In this document: positions 1 through 10,257 of the stretch, piece by piece
Layout of the letters: every line of letters starts with the position of its first letter
Numbering within the stretch: position 1 is the stretch's first letter
DNA from: an uncultured Actinobaculum sp.
GTDB lineage: Bacteria; Actinomycetota; Actinomycetes; Actinomycetales; Actinomycetaceae
Direction: 5' to 3'
NCBI GenBank assembly: GCA_938020505.1
Contig: CALIHR010000052.1
Location: 84,527-148,526 of the forward strand
Length of the DNA stretch: 64,000 nt
Position numbers and translations under genes: made by a program
The notes under the pieces: model-generated
What the model was told of the DNA's origin: nothing
What the model saw: the letters and a program-made list of their open reading frames with translations, nothing else
The model's database searches: none

Positions 1-745
1 GATACGGCAGGGGGACTTCCGGATGCGCGTTCCTCGCCCCAGTGTAGGCCCAGGAAAGGCCGTCGTCGAGGGTGAGCGAGCGCGCCGCGTTCGCCGCCGA
101 GAGCTTCTCGATCTGCTCGCGGTCGGCCGTGGGGTTGAAGACGTCGGAGGGCTGGCGCAGCGGCTCCTCGCCGAAGGCCACGCCCAGCTGGCCGTAGCGG
201 TTGGTTTCGTAGTTGTTTGAGACCGTCATGCGGGCGCGGACGTCCACGAGCATGCCTTCGAGGGCCTCCTTGCCGACGTCGTCGGGAACCGCCGTCAAAG
301 GAACGGGGACCGGCGGGGCCGCCTTCTCGTCCAGCTTGGAGAAGCTGGACGCGTTGATCTCGGTGAGGCCGTGGAACTCGGTCACCTTGCCCCTGACCTC
401 CACGTACTCGCCGATCTTCACCGAGGAAGCGAGCCGGCGCGAATGGACGAACAGGCCGTCGGAGGCGCTGCGGCGGCCCGCTCCCCCGCTCCCGGGGGTT
501 TGAATGTAAGCGCCGTCGAAGCCCCCGGTCGGATACACGGCGGTCACCACGCCGCGGGTCGTCGCCGTCTGCCCCGCTAGCGGGCTCGCCTGGCCGGTCC
601 CTTGAATTTCAGATATGGCTATTGCGCCGTTTGCCGGGGCCGTCGCCCCTTCGGCGGACGACGTTCCCGCCAGCCCCAGCGCCCAAGCGAGCGCGAGCGC
701 GCCAGCCGCGCGCGCCGCCGCATGTCCCTTCATTGCGACGTCCAT
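1..745 (-). CDS. Secreted ExeM/NucH-type endonuclease, N-terminal part (runs off window edge)
   Basis: An open frame runs leftward from ATG 745 off the window start without a stop (248 codons). A ribosome site (GAAGGGAA) lies just upstream; a second ATG at 733 could serve instead. The product begins with a basic stretch and an Ala/Leu-rich signal peptide (about residues 5-32). It continues with an OB-fold-like segment (ISEIQGTG, TTRGVVTAVYPTGGFDGAYIQ, DGLFVHS, VKIGEYVEVRGKVTEF) and then LTLDDGLSWAY. That order is typical of the non-catalytic N-terminal region of ExeM/NucH extracellular nucleases; the catalytic endonuclease/exonuclease/phosphatase domain would lie outside the window. A secreted role is inferred from the signal peptide. 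The assignment rests on motif memory and the catalytic half is not visible. Confidence 0.6.
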   Translation of the reverse strand, partial: MDVAMKGHAAARAAGALALAWALGLAGTSSAEGATAPANGAIAISEIQGTGQASPLAGQTATTRGVVTAVYPTGGFDGAYIQTPGSGGAGRRSASDGLFVHSRRLASSVKIGEYVEVRGKVTEFHGLTEINASSFSKLDEKAAPPVPVPLTAVPDDVGKEALEGMLVDVRARMTVSNNYETNRYGQLGVAFGEEPLRQPSDVFNPTADREQIEKLSAANAARSLTLDDGLSWAYTGARNAHPEVPLPY

Positions 746-902
746 CTATTGTTCCCTTCTCTCCGCGCCCCGCGAGGCGGCGTGGCCAGATTGCGACCAG
801 GTTGCGACCAGATTGTTACAAGACTACTCCCGACGTGGCGGGAAAGCCGCGTCGTCGCGGGCATTTCCGCAAACCGGCCCCGCGTCGGCGCGCGAGCGGG
901 CC

Positions 903-2070
903 TCACCGCTCGAAACCGTGTTTGCGCAAACGCCGCCGCGCGTTCTTCGTCCCTCGGACTGGAGGGGCGAGCAGCGTCGCGTAAATGCCGCCCGTGCGCG
1001 CAAGCTCCCGGGGAGCGCCGACCTCGTCGACCCTCCCGCCTTTAAGCATGACGATCGCGTCTGCCTCCGCAATCGTCGAGAGGCGACGGGCGATGACGAT
1101 GCTCGCCGGCCCTCCATGAGCGATTCCAACCCCGCCTGGACCATGCGTTCGGAACGCGTGTCGAGCGCGCTCGTCGCCTCGTCGAGAACCAAGATGTCCG
1201 CGTCCTCGAGGATCGCACGGGCCACGGCGATCCTCTGGCGCTGGCCTCCGGAGAGCCTGAGGCCGCGCTCGCCGATCACCGTCTGGCAGCCGTCGGGAAG
1301 CCTGCGGACGAACGAGCCGGCGTTGGCCCGCTCCGCCGCGTCCACCGCGTCTTGGCGGCTCGCTGAGACGTGTCCACGATCCAGCTCAGGTTCGCAATCG
1401 GCTGGCGGGCCATCGCGACGAACTGAACGAGCACCGCCATGTCTCCCACCGAGAATGAGCCGCGCGCGGTGTTGACGAAGATGATCGCGTAAACGGCGAA
1501 GAACATGAGGCCCATGAAGCTGCGGCGGATGAAGTCCATCGTGTGCCAGCGGCGCGACTGCCGTTCCGTCAGGGTCACGGTCTCGCCGAAAAGCACGGTC
1601 TCGCCGAAAAGCGAGGCGAAGCCCGTCAACTCGCGCAGTTCCTGAACGAAGGACTTGACCGCCTTGATCCGGCCGATCACTTCCATGAAGCGCCCGCTGG
1701 CCCGGCCGGTCTTCTCGTTCTTCTGCGTTTCGTAGACCTGCCAGCCCTTGGACGTGAGCATCGTCAGGCACACGGGGAAGACGAGGAACAGGAGGACGGC
1801 GAGCCAGGGAGAGCAGATCGCGGAGATCGCGAGGACCGCGGCGGTCGAGAGCAGGTCGACGGCGAAGAAGGCGGCGGCGAGCCACACGACTTTCCAGGCC
1901 GCGGCCTCCTGCCCCGATCGGACGGCGCGGACGATCGTGTCCGCGGCGCTGCCGGTGACGAAGGGGCCCGCAATGCCCGCCAGAGCCACCGCGACCGACG
2001 GCACTCCGACAATCGCGTAGTACGACGCAAGGTTTTTCGTGAAACGCAGAAGACACACGAGACCGCCCAT
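903..2070 (-). pseudogene. Decayed ABC exporter (fused permease-ATPase) with internal deletion and frameshifts
   Basis: Transcription starts at ATG 2070 behind GGGAGGGAA. Frame 1 encodes a type I exporter membrane domain (several hydrophobic helices, ending LSWIVDTSQRA). Near 1350-1370 this frame runs into unrelated sequence while another frame picks up at SASRQDAVDAAERA and reads the second half of the nucleotide-binding domain: signature LSGGQRQR, Walker B ILVLDEATSALD. Near 1100 the frame changes again to IVIARRLSTIAEADAIV and ends at a stop at 903-905. The inter-domain linker, Walker A and Q-loop are absent, so roughly 150 residues appear deleted. The switch histidine is Arg (ARRLST instead of AHRLST). 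An 18-bp tandem duplication (FGETVLFGETV) near 1580-1620 lies in the membrane domain. No working transporter can be made. Confidence 0.82.
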
Positions 2071-2130
2071 AGTTCCCTCCCAGGCTCTGCCTAGGCCAAC
2101 ACTACAGCTTCGGCGAGATACCCTTTGCCC

Positions 2131-3405
2131 ATGCGCTGCCGTTACCTGGAGTCCGACCTGTGCCATTCGTGCACCCGGGCGAACGTCGCCTACGCCGAAC
2201 AGCTTGCCGCGAAGGACGCGGCCGTTCGCGAACTCCTGGAGCGGTCCGCCCGCGCGAAAGGCGCCGCGGCCCCCGAAATCGAATGGGACCCTCCCTTCGC
2301 CTCCGCCGAGGAGGGCTTTCGCAACAAGGCCAAGCTTGCCGTCGGCGGCACGGTTTCGGCCCCGACCCTTGGAATTCTCGGGTCGGACAGGCGCGGCATC
2401 GACATCGCCGGCTGCCCCCTGTACGAGCCGGCGGTCGCCTCCGGCATCGAGCCTTTGCGGGAATTCATCGGCTTGGCCGGGCTGACGCCCTTCGACGTTC
2501 CAACCGGCCGCGGCGAGCTCAAGAGCGTTATCCTCACGGGCTCGCCCGACGGCGAGCTCATGGTCCGTTTCATTCTGCGCTCCACCGAATCCCTCGTCCG
2601 CATCCGAAAGCACATGGGCTGGCTGCGTCAGCGGCTCCCCCACATCGCCGTCGTCTCGGTCAACCTCCTGCCCGAGAGGAAGGCGGTGCTAGAAGGAGAG
2701 GAGGAAATCCTCCTCGGCCCCGAGCAGTCTTTGCGCATGGACCTGGGCGACGTCGCTCTTCGCCTTCGCCCCCAGTCCTTTTTTCAGACGAATACGCGCG
2801 TGGCCGTCGGCCTCTATCGTCAGGCGCGGGAGTGGATCGGCTTCCTGTGCGACGCCGCAAGCGCGGGATCGGCCGATTCAAAGGCGAAAGGCGCGGAGAC
2901 GAAGGCGAAAGGCGCAACATCGGCGAACGCGGGAGGCGGCGCAGGGCCGGCAGGCTCGAAGGCGAAAAGCGCGGCCGGCGGGCGGCCGATCGAGCTGTGG
3001 GACCTCTACTGCGGGGTCGGCGGCTTCGCCTTGCATTGCGCGGGGCCGGGCCGCCGCGTGACCGGGGTGGAGCTTTCCGCCCAGGCCGTCGAGAGCGCGA
3101 GGGCGTCGGCCTCGGCCGCAGGAATCGACGCCGACTTCATCGTCGGGGATGCCCTGTCTGCCGCGCGCGAGCTGGGCGGCGCCGACATCGTCGCAGTCAA
3201 CCCTCCGCGTCGCGGAATCGGCGACCTCGCTTCATGGATCGACGCCTCGCGGATTCGATTCGTTCTCTATTCGAGCTGCAATCCCGCGAGCCTGGCGGCC
3301 GACGTCGCCAGCATGCCGAGTTTCGCGCCCGTCCGCGCTCGGGTTTTCGACATGTTTCCTCACACCGGCCACACGGAAACCCTCGTGCTCCTCGCCCGGG
3401 TATGA
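2131..3405 (+). CDS. rlmC: 23S rRNA (uracil-C5)-methyltransferase RlmC
   Basis: SAM-dependent methyltransferase of the RlmC/RlmD/TrmA family, which methylates C5 of a uridine in 23S rRNA (U747 in E. coli). The start MRCRYLESDLCHSC and the order of conserved blocks match RlmC rather than the TRAM-containing RlmD. Visible are the N-terminal cysteines of the Fe-S cluster, GFRNKAKLAV, LRPQSFFQTN, SAM motif LYCGVGGFALHC, VNPPRRGIG, the catalytic-cysteine block YSSCNPASLA and the C-terminal FDMFPHTGH. An inserted low-complexity linker of about 45 residues (SKAKGAETKAKG type, 2865-2985) sits between the RNA-binding part and the Rossmann fold. ATG 2131 is preferred over an in-frame TTG six bases upstream. 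The gene stands alone, divergent from the ABC pseudogene. Confidence 0.87.
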   Translation: MRCRYLESDLCHSCTRANVAYAEQLAAKDAAVRELLERSARAKGAAAPEIEWDPPFASAEEGFRNKAKLAVGGTVSAPTLGILGSDRRGIDIAGCPLYEPAVASGIEPLREFIGLAGLTPFDVPTGRGELKSVILTGSPDGELMVRFILRSTESLVRIRKHMGWLRQRLPHIAVVSVNLLPERKAVLEGEEEILLGPEQSLRMDLGDVALRLRPQSFFQTNTRVAVGLYRQAREWIGFLCDAASAGSADSKAKGAETKAKGATSANAGGGAGPAGSKAKSAAGGRPIELWDLYCGVGGFALHCAGPGRRVTGVELSAQAVESARASASAAGIDADFIVGDALSAARELGGADIVAVNPPRRGIGDLASWIDASRIRFVLYSSCNPASLAADVASMPSFAPVRARVFDMFPHTGHTETLVLLARV

Positions 3406-3784
3406 GGCGGCCCTCGTTTTGCCGCTCGCGCGTCAAGCCTCGGCCCCGCGTCCCCCGCACCGGCCCAGGCGCAGTTCTTGAAGCTTTCCCACTTCGACGG
3501 ATTGCCTTGAAATGACGGGCTTCTTCGCGCGCGACACTGTGTCGCGCGAAGATCCACCCGTAGGTGGAGGGATGGACGGGCGAGCTGCTCGTAGGCTTAT
3601 TACCAGAACCGGAGATACAGCGGTTAACCCGCTGGCCCACACGCTCACCTCGGTCTCAACTCGACATACGTTTAAGTTTTCCGGTTGAGAGATACGCACT
3701 CACCGCGTAACGGGGTGGGGCCGTATGAACGCAAGTTCATACGGCCCCACCCCGTCATTACACCTCAGTGGGTCTTCGTCCGGT
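3406..3784. other. Intergenic region between convergent rlmC and hspR
   Basis: No convincing gene. It holds a near-palindrome at 3523-3551 (13-nt arms GTGTCGCGCGAAG and its complement, with one extra CG in the left arm), a short dyad TCCACC/GGTGGA at 3554-3570, and a long perfect hairpin at 3710-3755. The unusually high density of dyads fits a transcription-ending region for both flanking genes. Confidence 0.7.
3710..3755. terminator. Perfect 21-bp hairpin with GCAA tetraloop, likely bidirectional terminator
   Basis: Left arm 3710-3730 and right arm 3735-3755 are exact reverse complements around GCAA, a GNRA-type tetraloop. The hairpin lies 30 bp beyond the end of hspR (minus) and 305 bp beyond rlmC (plus). 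No U-run follows on either strand, so it is not a canonical intrinsic terminator; actinobacteria often use hairpins lacking a U-tract. It could also be a processing site or a repeat element. Confidence 0.6.
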
Positions 3785-4300
3785 TCAGACGGCGTCGTCA
3801 AGCCCGGTCGCGCGCGCATCCGAGGAGAACTCGGTTTCGCGCGCGTTCCGCGCGGGCCTCCACACCACGATTTCCCCGCTCCGCCGGGATTGCGCATCCG
3901 GCAGCTGGGAGCGGATGCTCTCGCGTGCGACGACGAACACACTTCCGTCGCCGCCGACGGCGAAGACCCTGCTTTCGCGGCCACGCTGGCGTTCCAGCTC
4001 CTTCTTCTGCTCGGCCACCGCTTTCTCCAGCTGGCGGATGTGTTGGCGCAGTTTCTGCTCGCGGTCGCGGGCCTGCATGAGCTTCGCGATTCCAGCGAGG
4101 TTGACGCCTTCCTCTTGGGAGAGGCGTTGGATTTCGAGGAGGCGGTCGACGTCGTTCAGCGAATACCGCCGCCCGCCCCCTCGGGTTCGCTTGGCCTGGA
4201 CGAGGCCGAGCCTGTCATACTGGCGCACCGTCTGAGCGTGCATGCCGGCCAGCTGCGCCGCCACGGACACGGTGAGAACCGCCGCATCGCGCCCAGCCAT
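3785..4300 (-). CDS. hspR: HspR, MerR-family heat-shock repressor
   Basis: Autoregulatory repressor of the dnaK operon. It binds HAIR operators (CTTGAGT-N7-ACTCAAG), usually with DnaK as co-repressor. The N-terminal MerR winged helix is clear: LTVSVAAQLAGMHAQTVRQYDRLGLV, then RRYSLNDVDRLLEIQRLSQEEGVNLAGI. A coiled coil (about residues 75-115, REQKLRQHIRQLEKAVAEQKKELERQ) and a variable C-terminus follow. ATG 4300 is chosen because AGGAG sits six bases upstream; a TTG at 4306 overlapping the dnaJ stop is less likely. It is the last gene of dnaK-grpE-dnaJ-hspR, so DnaK level and its own repressor are made from one transcript. Confidence 0.92.
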   Translation of the reverse strand: MAGRDAAVLTVSVAAQLAGMHAQTVRQYDRLGLVQAKRTRGGGRRYSLNDVDRLLEIQRLSQEEGVNLAGIAKLMQARDREQKLRQHIRQLEKAVAEQKKELERQRGRESRVFAVGGDGSVFVVARESIRSQLPDAQSRRSGEIVVWRPARNARETEFSSDARATGLDDAV

Positions 4301-4302
4301 CG

Positions 4303-5286
4303 TCAACTCCTAGCCAAGGTGGCGAACTCTGCGCGAGGGTCGGCGTCGCTCGTGGCGCTCGCGAACTCCTCGACGGCCTTGCGGGCGTCCTCGGAGAGCT
4401 TCTTGGGGACGACGACCTTCAGACGGGCGTACATGTCGCCGCCCTTGAGGCCCTTGCCCCGGACCCTCAAAAGCTTGTCGGTCGAGGAGCCTTCGGGGAC
4501 TTTGACGGACACGGCCTTCCCGTCGAGCGTGGGGATCTTCACGGTTGCGCCGAGGGCCGCCTCCGAGAAGGAGACCGGCACGTTGACGTACACGTCTTTG
4601 CCCTTGAGCTCGTAGACGGGATGCTTCTCGACGTTGACGGTCACGAGGATGTCTCCGTCGGGCCCGCCGTTGACGCCGGCTCCGCCCTTGCCCGGCACGC
4701 GGATCTTCTGTCCGTCTGTCACGCCCGCCGGGATCTTGGCCGTGACGGAGCGCCCACTCGCAGTGGTGATCTTCACCGCGGTCCCGGATGCGGCCTGCCG
4801 CAAGGGGATCGACACGCTGGTGACCAGATCGTCTCCCCGCGAGGCCCGGCGAGACGAGCCGAAGCCGAAGCGCGATCCGCCGCCGCCCGAGCCGCCGAAC
4901 ATGTTGAAGATGTCCTCGAAGCCGCCCGAAGAGGCGTTCGCCCCTTGCGCACGCCTGCCGAAGGAACCGCCCGAGCCGCCGAACATCGAGGAAAACATGT
5001 CCTCGAAGCCCGCGTCGTTGCCCCCGCCGGCGGTGAAGCGGGCGCCGCCTGCGCCGAAGGCGCGGATTGCGTCGTACTGCTTGCGGTCCTCCTCATTCGA
5101 GAGGACTTGGTAGGCCTCGCCCACCTCCTTGAACCGCTCTTCGGCGGCCGCGTCCCCCGGATTTCTGTCGGGGTGGTACTGGCGGGCAAGTTTGCGGTAG
5201 GCCTTCTTAATGTCCTCTGCCGAAGCGTCTTTCGGCACTCCCAGAGCCGAATAGAAATCCTTGCCGATCCAATCCTGGTTAGCCAT
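4303..5286 (-). CDS. dnaJ: DnaJ/CbpA-type co-chaperone without zinc finger
   Basis: Hsp40 that delivers substrates to DnaK and stimulates its ATPase. It has an N-terminal J domain with the HPD motif (RQYHPDRNPGD, about residues 33-43), a Gly/Phe-rich linker (about 75-140: GGSGGSFG, MFGGSGGGGS) and a C-terminal beta-sandwich region (VSIPLRQAASGTAVKI, KIPAGVTDGQKIRVPGKG, VPVSFSEAALGATVKIPTLDG). The four CxxCxGxG zinc-binding repeats are absent, making it CbpA/DnaJ class II-like at 327 residues. The start has an excellent Shine-Dalgarno sequence (AAGGAGGTGA). It lies between grpE and hspR in the stress operon. Confidence 0.92.
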   Translation of the reverse strand: MANQDWIGKDFYSALGVPKDASAEDIKKAYRKLARQYHPDRNPGDAAAEERFKEVGEAYQVLSNEEDRKQYDAIRAFGAGGARFTAGGGNDAGFEDMFSSMFGGSGGSFGRRAQGANASSGGFEDIFNMFGGSGGGGSRFGFGSSRRASRGDDLVTSVSIPLRQAASGTAVKITTASGRSVTAKIPAGVTDGQKIRVPGKGGAGVNGGPDGDILVTVNVEKHPVYELKGKDVYVNVPVSFSEAALGATVKIPTLDGKAVSVKVPEGSSTDKLLRVRGKGLKGGDMYARLKVVVPKKLSEDARKAVEEFASATSDADPRAEFATLARS

Positions 5287-5322
5287 CGCCCTTCACCTCC
5301 TTCATTGTGCGCGACGCGATGT

Positions 5323-6026
5323 TCACTCGGGGGACACCACTGCGACGCGCGCCGGGCGCAGGACCTTCTCGCCGATCCGGTACCCCGGCTGAATGAGCGT
5401 CTCTATCGTCTCCGCCTCCGCTTCGGCCGACGTCGAATGCATGAGCGCCTCGTGCAAAAGCGGGTCGAAAGCGTCTCCGACCTTTCCATAGCGCTCGACC
5501 CCGAAGGAGGAGGCGAGCGTCGACTCGAACTTCTCCGCGATCGCGGCGAACGGGCCTGTCAAATCGCCGTGCTGCCGGGCGAGCTCGACGTCGTCCAGAA
5601 CCGGGAGCAGAGCCTCGACGACGGAGGCGACTCCTTCCTCGCGGCGCACCGCGCCCTCCGTTTTGGAACGGCGGACGTAGTTCTTGTACTCCTGCTCGAG
5701 GTTGTAGAGGTCGGCTCCGCGCCTGGCAACCTGGTCCTCCAGCGAGGAGATTGTCGCCATCGCCTCGGCGAGCGGATCGGTCAGACCGGCCGGGTCAGCC
5801 GGTTCGGCAGAGGCTGCCGGCCCCGCAGAATCGGTCGACGCCGCCGGCGACGTCGGATCGGCCTGCGCCTCTTTCGCCGGGGAGGCTCCGGCCGGGCATT
5901 CGGGCGCGGCGCCGGGCGCCTCCGCGTCCGTCTGTGCGGCGTCGGGCCCGGCCGGGCGCTCGTCTTGCGGCCCGGAGGCCGGGACGGACTCGAACTCCGC
6001 CCCGGCCTCGTCGAACTCTTGGTTCG

Positions 6027-6030
<4 letters not shown>
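5323..6030 (-). CDS. grpE: GrpE nucleotide-exchange factor
   Basis: Exchanges ADP on DnaK. The protein starts at GTG 6030, which overlaps the dnaK stop (GTGA). The first 90 residues are an acidic, Ala/Pro-rich disordered segment. Then comes the long coiled-coil helix (AMATISSLEDQVARRGADLYNLEQEYKNYVRRSKTE in pieces) and the compact head with SVVEALLPVLDDVELA, FGVERYGKVGDAFDPLLHEA and IETLIQPGYRIGEKVLRPARVAV, all GrpE signatures. At 235 residues it is a little longer than average owing to the N-terminal extension. It is translationally coupled to dnaK. Confidence 0.94.
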
Positions 6031-7898
<1,868 letters not shown>

Positions 7899-8356
7899 GT
7901 GTTTTCTCCTTTTCTGCGAGCCTGGCGGCTCGAAGCTCTATGAGCCTGTCGGCTCTAAGTCTCATACACCCCAAGTCTGGCTCGCCGACCGGGTTATGTC
8001 CAGTCGACTCCCCATTTCTTGAGTCCATATAGCTCAACTTTCACCGCGGGCGGATTATTCCCGCCTTCGGCGAGGAGTTTTCTTTCGACGCCGCTTCGGG
8101 GCCCTTCGGCAACGCTTCGGGGCCCTTCGGCGTTGCTCCAGAGCATTTCGGACGCCCCCTGGGGGCGTCCGATGTCGGCGCGTCCGGGGCAGGCCCGGCT
8201 CACCGCGTCCGACGCCCCCAGGGGACAACTCTCCCAACCCAAGCCTTGAAAACGGACGCAAACGTACTATAGTTCACATCACACAAGTTATCGTCGCAAG
8301 CGCAAGAGCGCCCTCTGCGTCCCTGAGGGCCTCAAAGGAGAGAAAAGGCAACATCC
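7899..8356. other. Divergent regulatory region between dnaK and a lipoprotein gene
   Basis: No gene seen. Besides the HAIR-like site at 8018-8038 it contains two copies of a ~20-bp unit rich in CTTCGGGGCCCTTCGGC (8091-8132) and an odd palindrome at 8148-8172 (12-bp arms TCGGACGCCCCC and GGGGGCGTCCGA around one T). The CCGACGCCCCC half-site recurs near 8209-8221. The palindrome may end antisense transcription or bind a protein. Confidence 0.6.
8018..8038 (-). promoter_or_regulatory. HAIR-like HspR operator upstream of dnaK
   Basis: CTTGAGT-CCATATA-GCTCAAC matches the published HAIR consensus CTTGAGT-N7-ACTCAAG at 12 of 14 arm positions with exact spacing. It lies 120 bp upstream of the dnaK ATG, and the last gene of that operon encodes HspR. 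Repression of the operon at this site is inferred. Confidence 0.72.
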
Positions 8357-9217
8357 ATGCAAAACGACAGAGAAACAAGAGCCCGGCAGCGCAGAGGCCG
8401 TCGCAGAAGCATGCGTGCACTCGTTGCGGCGTCGTTGGTCGCGGCGCTCGGCGCATGCTCAAGTGTCTCAACCAAGAACGACCCGGAGGCCGAGCGCATC
8501 GTCAAGAAAGTCATAGAAGGGCAAAACGACACCTCGTCCGAGCTTCCCATCGGCGGGAAAGGAGAGACAACCGGCGGCGCAGACCTGACCGTCAAGCTCA
8601 AAACGCAAGCCGACGTTTCAGCCGAGGGCGAGGATCAGGAGGTCGCCCTCGACATCGTCTGGCAGACGGATGCCGATCAAAACCTCGGCTCGCTCTCCAT
8701 CGAGTTGGACGCGAAGAACGGAAGAATTGCCAACCTGAACATGTATTTACAGCACACGAACGGCTCCTACGTCGTCTATCGCAAACTCAACGGCGAGTGG
8801 GTTAAAAAGTCGTACGAACGAAACGAACTCATCAAAGCCTTGAGCAATCAGAATGCGACGGCGCAAACTAAAGATTGGCTGAAAAACGCAAAGGGATTGA
8901 CCTATACAAGTTCGGGAAACGAATACACGGTCAAGGGAATTTTAAACTTCAATCCGGCAAAATTTACCAAACTGACCGATATCACATTCAATCTCGATGA
9001 AGAAGAATCAAATTTTTCAATGAAGGTGAATAAGAAGGACTACTTCGTAAAGTCGCTTACCGGGACTCTCGCCGGAACTGTTCGACAGGGTTCGACTAAA
9101 GGAAAGATAAAAATGGACTTAAGCGTAGAGACGGACAGAAACACTTCCGTCGACCTGTCACTCCCCGAGGAAGCCAAAGACGCCGTGGAAGGAGACCCTT
9201 TGGAGAGCCCGGCCTGA
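8357..9217 (+). CDS. Lipoprotein, LppX/LprG-like fold suspected, tandem copy 1
   Basis: Exported lipoprotein of 286 residues. After a very basic n-region (RQRRGRRRSMR) comes a hydrophobic stretch ending in the lipobox LGAC (Cys34), then SSVSTKNDPEAERIVKKV. The remainder is hydrophilic and beta-rich, with VDLSLPEEAKDA near the end, as in LppX_LprAFG-type lipid-carrier lipoproteins; that family link is a guess from layout. It is closely related to the next gene (shared lipobox region, GEWVKKSYERNEL, LSLPEEAKDA and EGDP). The 3' half (8850-9130) is visibly richer in A+T than neighbouring genes. AAAGG lies eight bases before the ATG; an internal ATG at 8411 would also give a signal peptide. Confidence 0.75.
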   Translation: MQNDRETRARQRRGRRRSMRALVAASLVAALGACSSVSTKNDPEAERIVKKVIEGQNDTSSELPIGGKGETTGGADLTVKLKTQADVSAEGEDQEVALDIVWQTDADQNLGSLSIELDAKNGRIANLNMYLQHTNGSYVVYRKLNGEWVKKSYERNELIKALSNQNATAQTKDWLKNAKGLTYTSSGNEYTVKGILNFNPAKFTKLTDITFNLDEEESNFSMKVNKKDYFVKSLTGTLAGTVRQGSTKGKIKMDLSVETDRNTSVDLSLPEEAKDAVEGDPLESPA

Positions 9218-9224
9218 CCGGCGT

Positions 9225-9264
9225 CCTTTGGGAACGGCTCCCTTCCGCCCTTTGGGAACGGCTC
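9225..9264 (+). repeat. Two direct copies of a 16-bp unit between tandem lipoprotein genes
   Basis: CCTTTGGGAACGGCTC occurs at 9225-9240 and again at 9249-9264, a 24-bp period, just after the stop of the first lipoprotein gene. Confidence 0.75.
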
Positions 9265-9372
9265 TCCTCGCCGCGGCTCTGAGCCCATACGCCGACGCAC
9301 TAAAGTTCTTGCCAAACACACAAAAACACCATCGGGATCTCCAAGGGTTTTCAAAGAGGAGAGGAGACAGCC

Positions 9373-10257
9373 ATGCGGGTCGGCGGAAAGACAAGCGCCG
9401 GGCGGCGCAGAACCCTGCGCGCGCTCATTGCTGCGCTCTCGGTCGCGGCGCTCGGCGCATGCTCGGGCGTTTCAACCAAGAACGACCCGGAGGCTGAGCG
9501 GATCGTCAAGAAGGTCATGCAAGCGGAGAAAGAGGACCCGGCCAAGCTTCCTCTTGGCGGGAAAGACGTAACCGGCGGTGAAGACGTGACGGCCGTCGCC
9601 AAAATGCGGCTTAGCATTTCAGACGGGGGCGAGCGTCAAGACGCTGCAGTCGACATGGCCTGGCGGGCGGACGCCGACAACGAGCTCGGAATTCTCACTT
9701 ACAAGGTGGACATGGGGGATGGAAGAACTCTTGACTTCAGTCTGTACGTGCAGCAGACAAACGGCGTTTACGTCGTCCATCGCCAACTCGACGGTGAGTG
9801 GGTTCGAAAGTCATACCGGCGAAATGAGCTTGTCGACGCCCTGGAAGACGAGACCATGTCGCCAAAAACTACGGACTTGCTGGAGGACGTAAAAGGACTG
9901 ACTCACGCAAAATCGGGAAACACTCACGTCATAAAGGGAATTCTCGATATGAACCTTTCCGAGTTTCCGAAAAAGGAGAATCTTATATTTAAAATTAACA
10001 AAAAGTATTCGAGATTTACAATGACGGTTAATGAAAAGAGCTATGCCCTGGAATCATTCAAAGGAAACGTGATAGGAACCGTACGTGAGGGAGCGGCCAG
10101 AGGAAAAATGAAGATGGACATCGACATAAAGGTAGACAAAAGCACCCCCGTCCGCCTGTCACTCCCTGAAGAAGCCAAAGACGCCCCGGAGGGAGACCCT
10201 TTCGACGGCGGATCAGATCCGGCGGAGAACCCCGTCGGCGACACGGAGGATGCATAA
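9373..10257 (+). CDS. Lipoprotein, tandem copy 2 of the preceding gene
   Basis: Paralogue of the preceding lipoprotein (294 residues), with the lipobox LGAC followed by SGVSTKNDPEAERIVKKVM. Shared blocks include DVTGGEDVTAVAKMRLSIS, VHRQLDGEWVRKSYRRNEL, VREGAARGKMKMDI and LSLPEEAKDAPEGDP. A purine-rich ribosome site (GAGGAGAGGAG) precedes the ATG. The 3' part (9900-10140) is again A+T-rich. The C-terminal tail is acidic. Local duplication followed by divergence is the simplest history. The function is unknown; a surface lipid- or ligand-binding role is inferred only from the family resemblance. Confidence 0.75.
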   Translation: MRVGGKTSAGRRRTLRALIAALSVAALGACSGVSTKNDPEAERIVKKVMQAEKEDPAKLPLGGKDVTGGEDVTAVAKMRLSISDGGERQDAAVDMAWRADADNELGILTYKVDMGDGRTLDFSLYVQQTNGVYVVHRQLDGEWVRKSYRRNELVDALEDETMSPKTTDLLEDVKGLTHAKSGNTHVIKGILDMNLSEFPKKENLIFKINKKYSRFTMTVNEKSYALESFKGNVIGTVREGAARGKMKMDIDIKVDKSTPVRLSLPEEAKDAPEGDPFDGGSDPAENPVGDTEDA

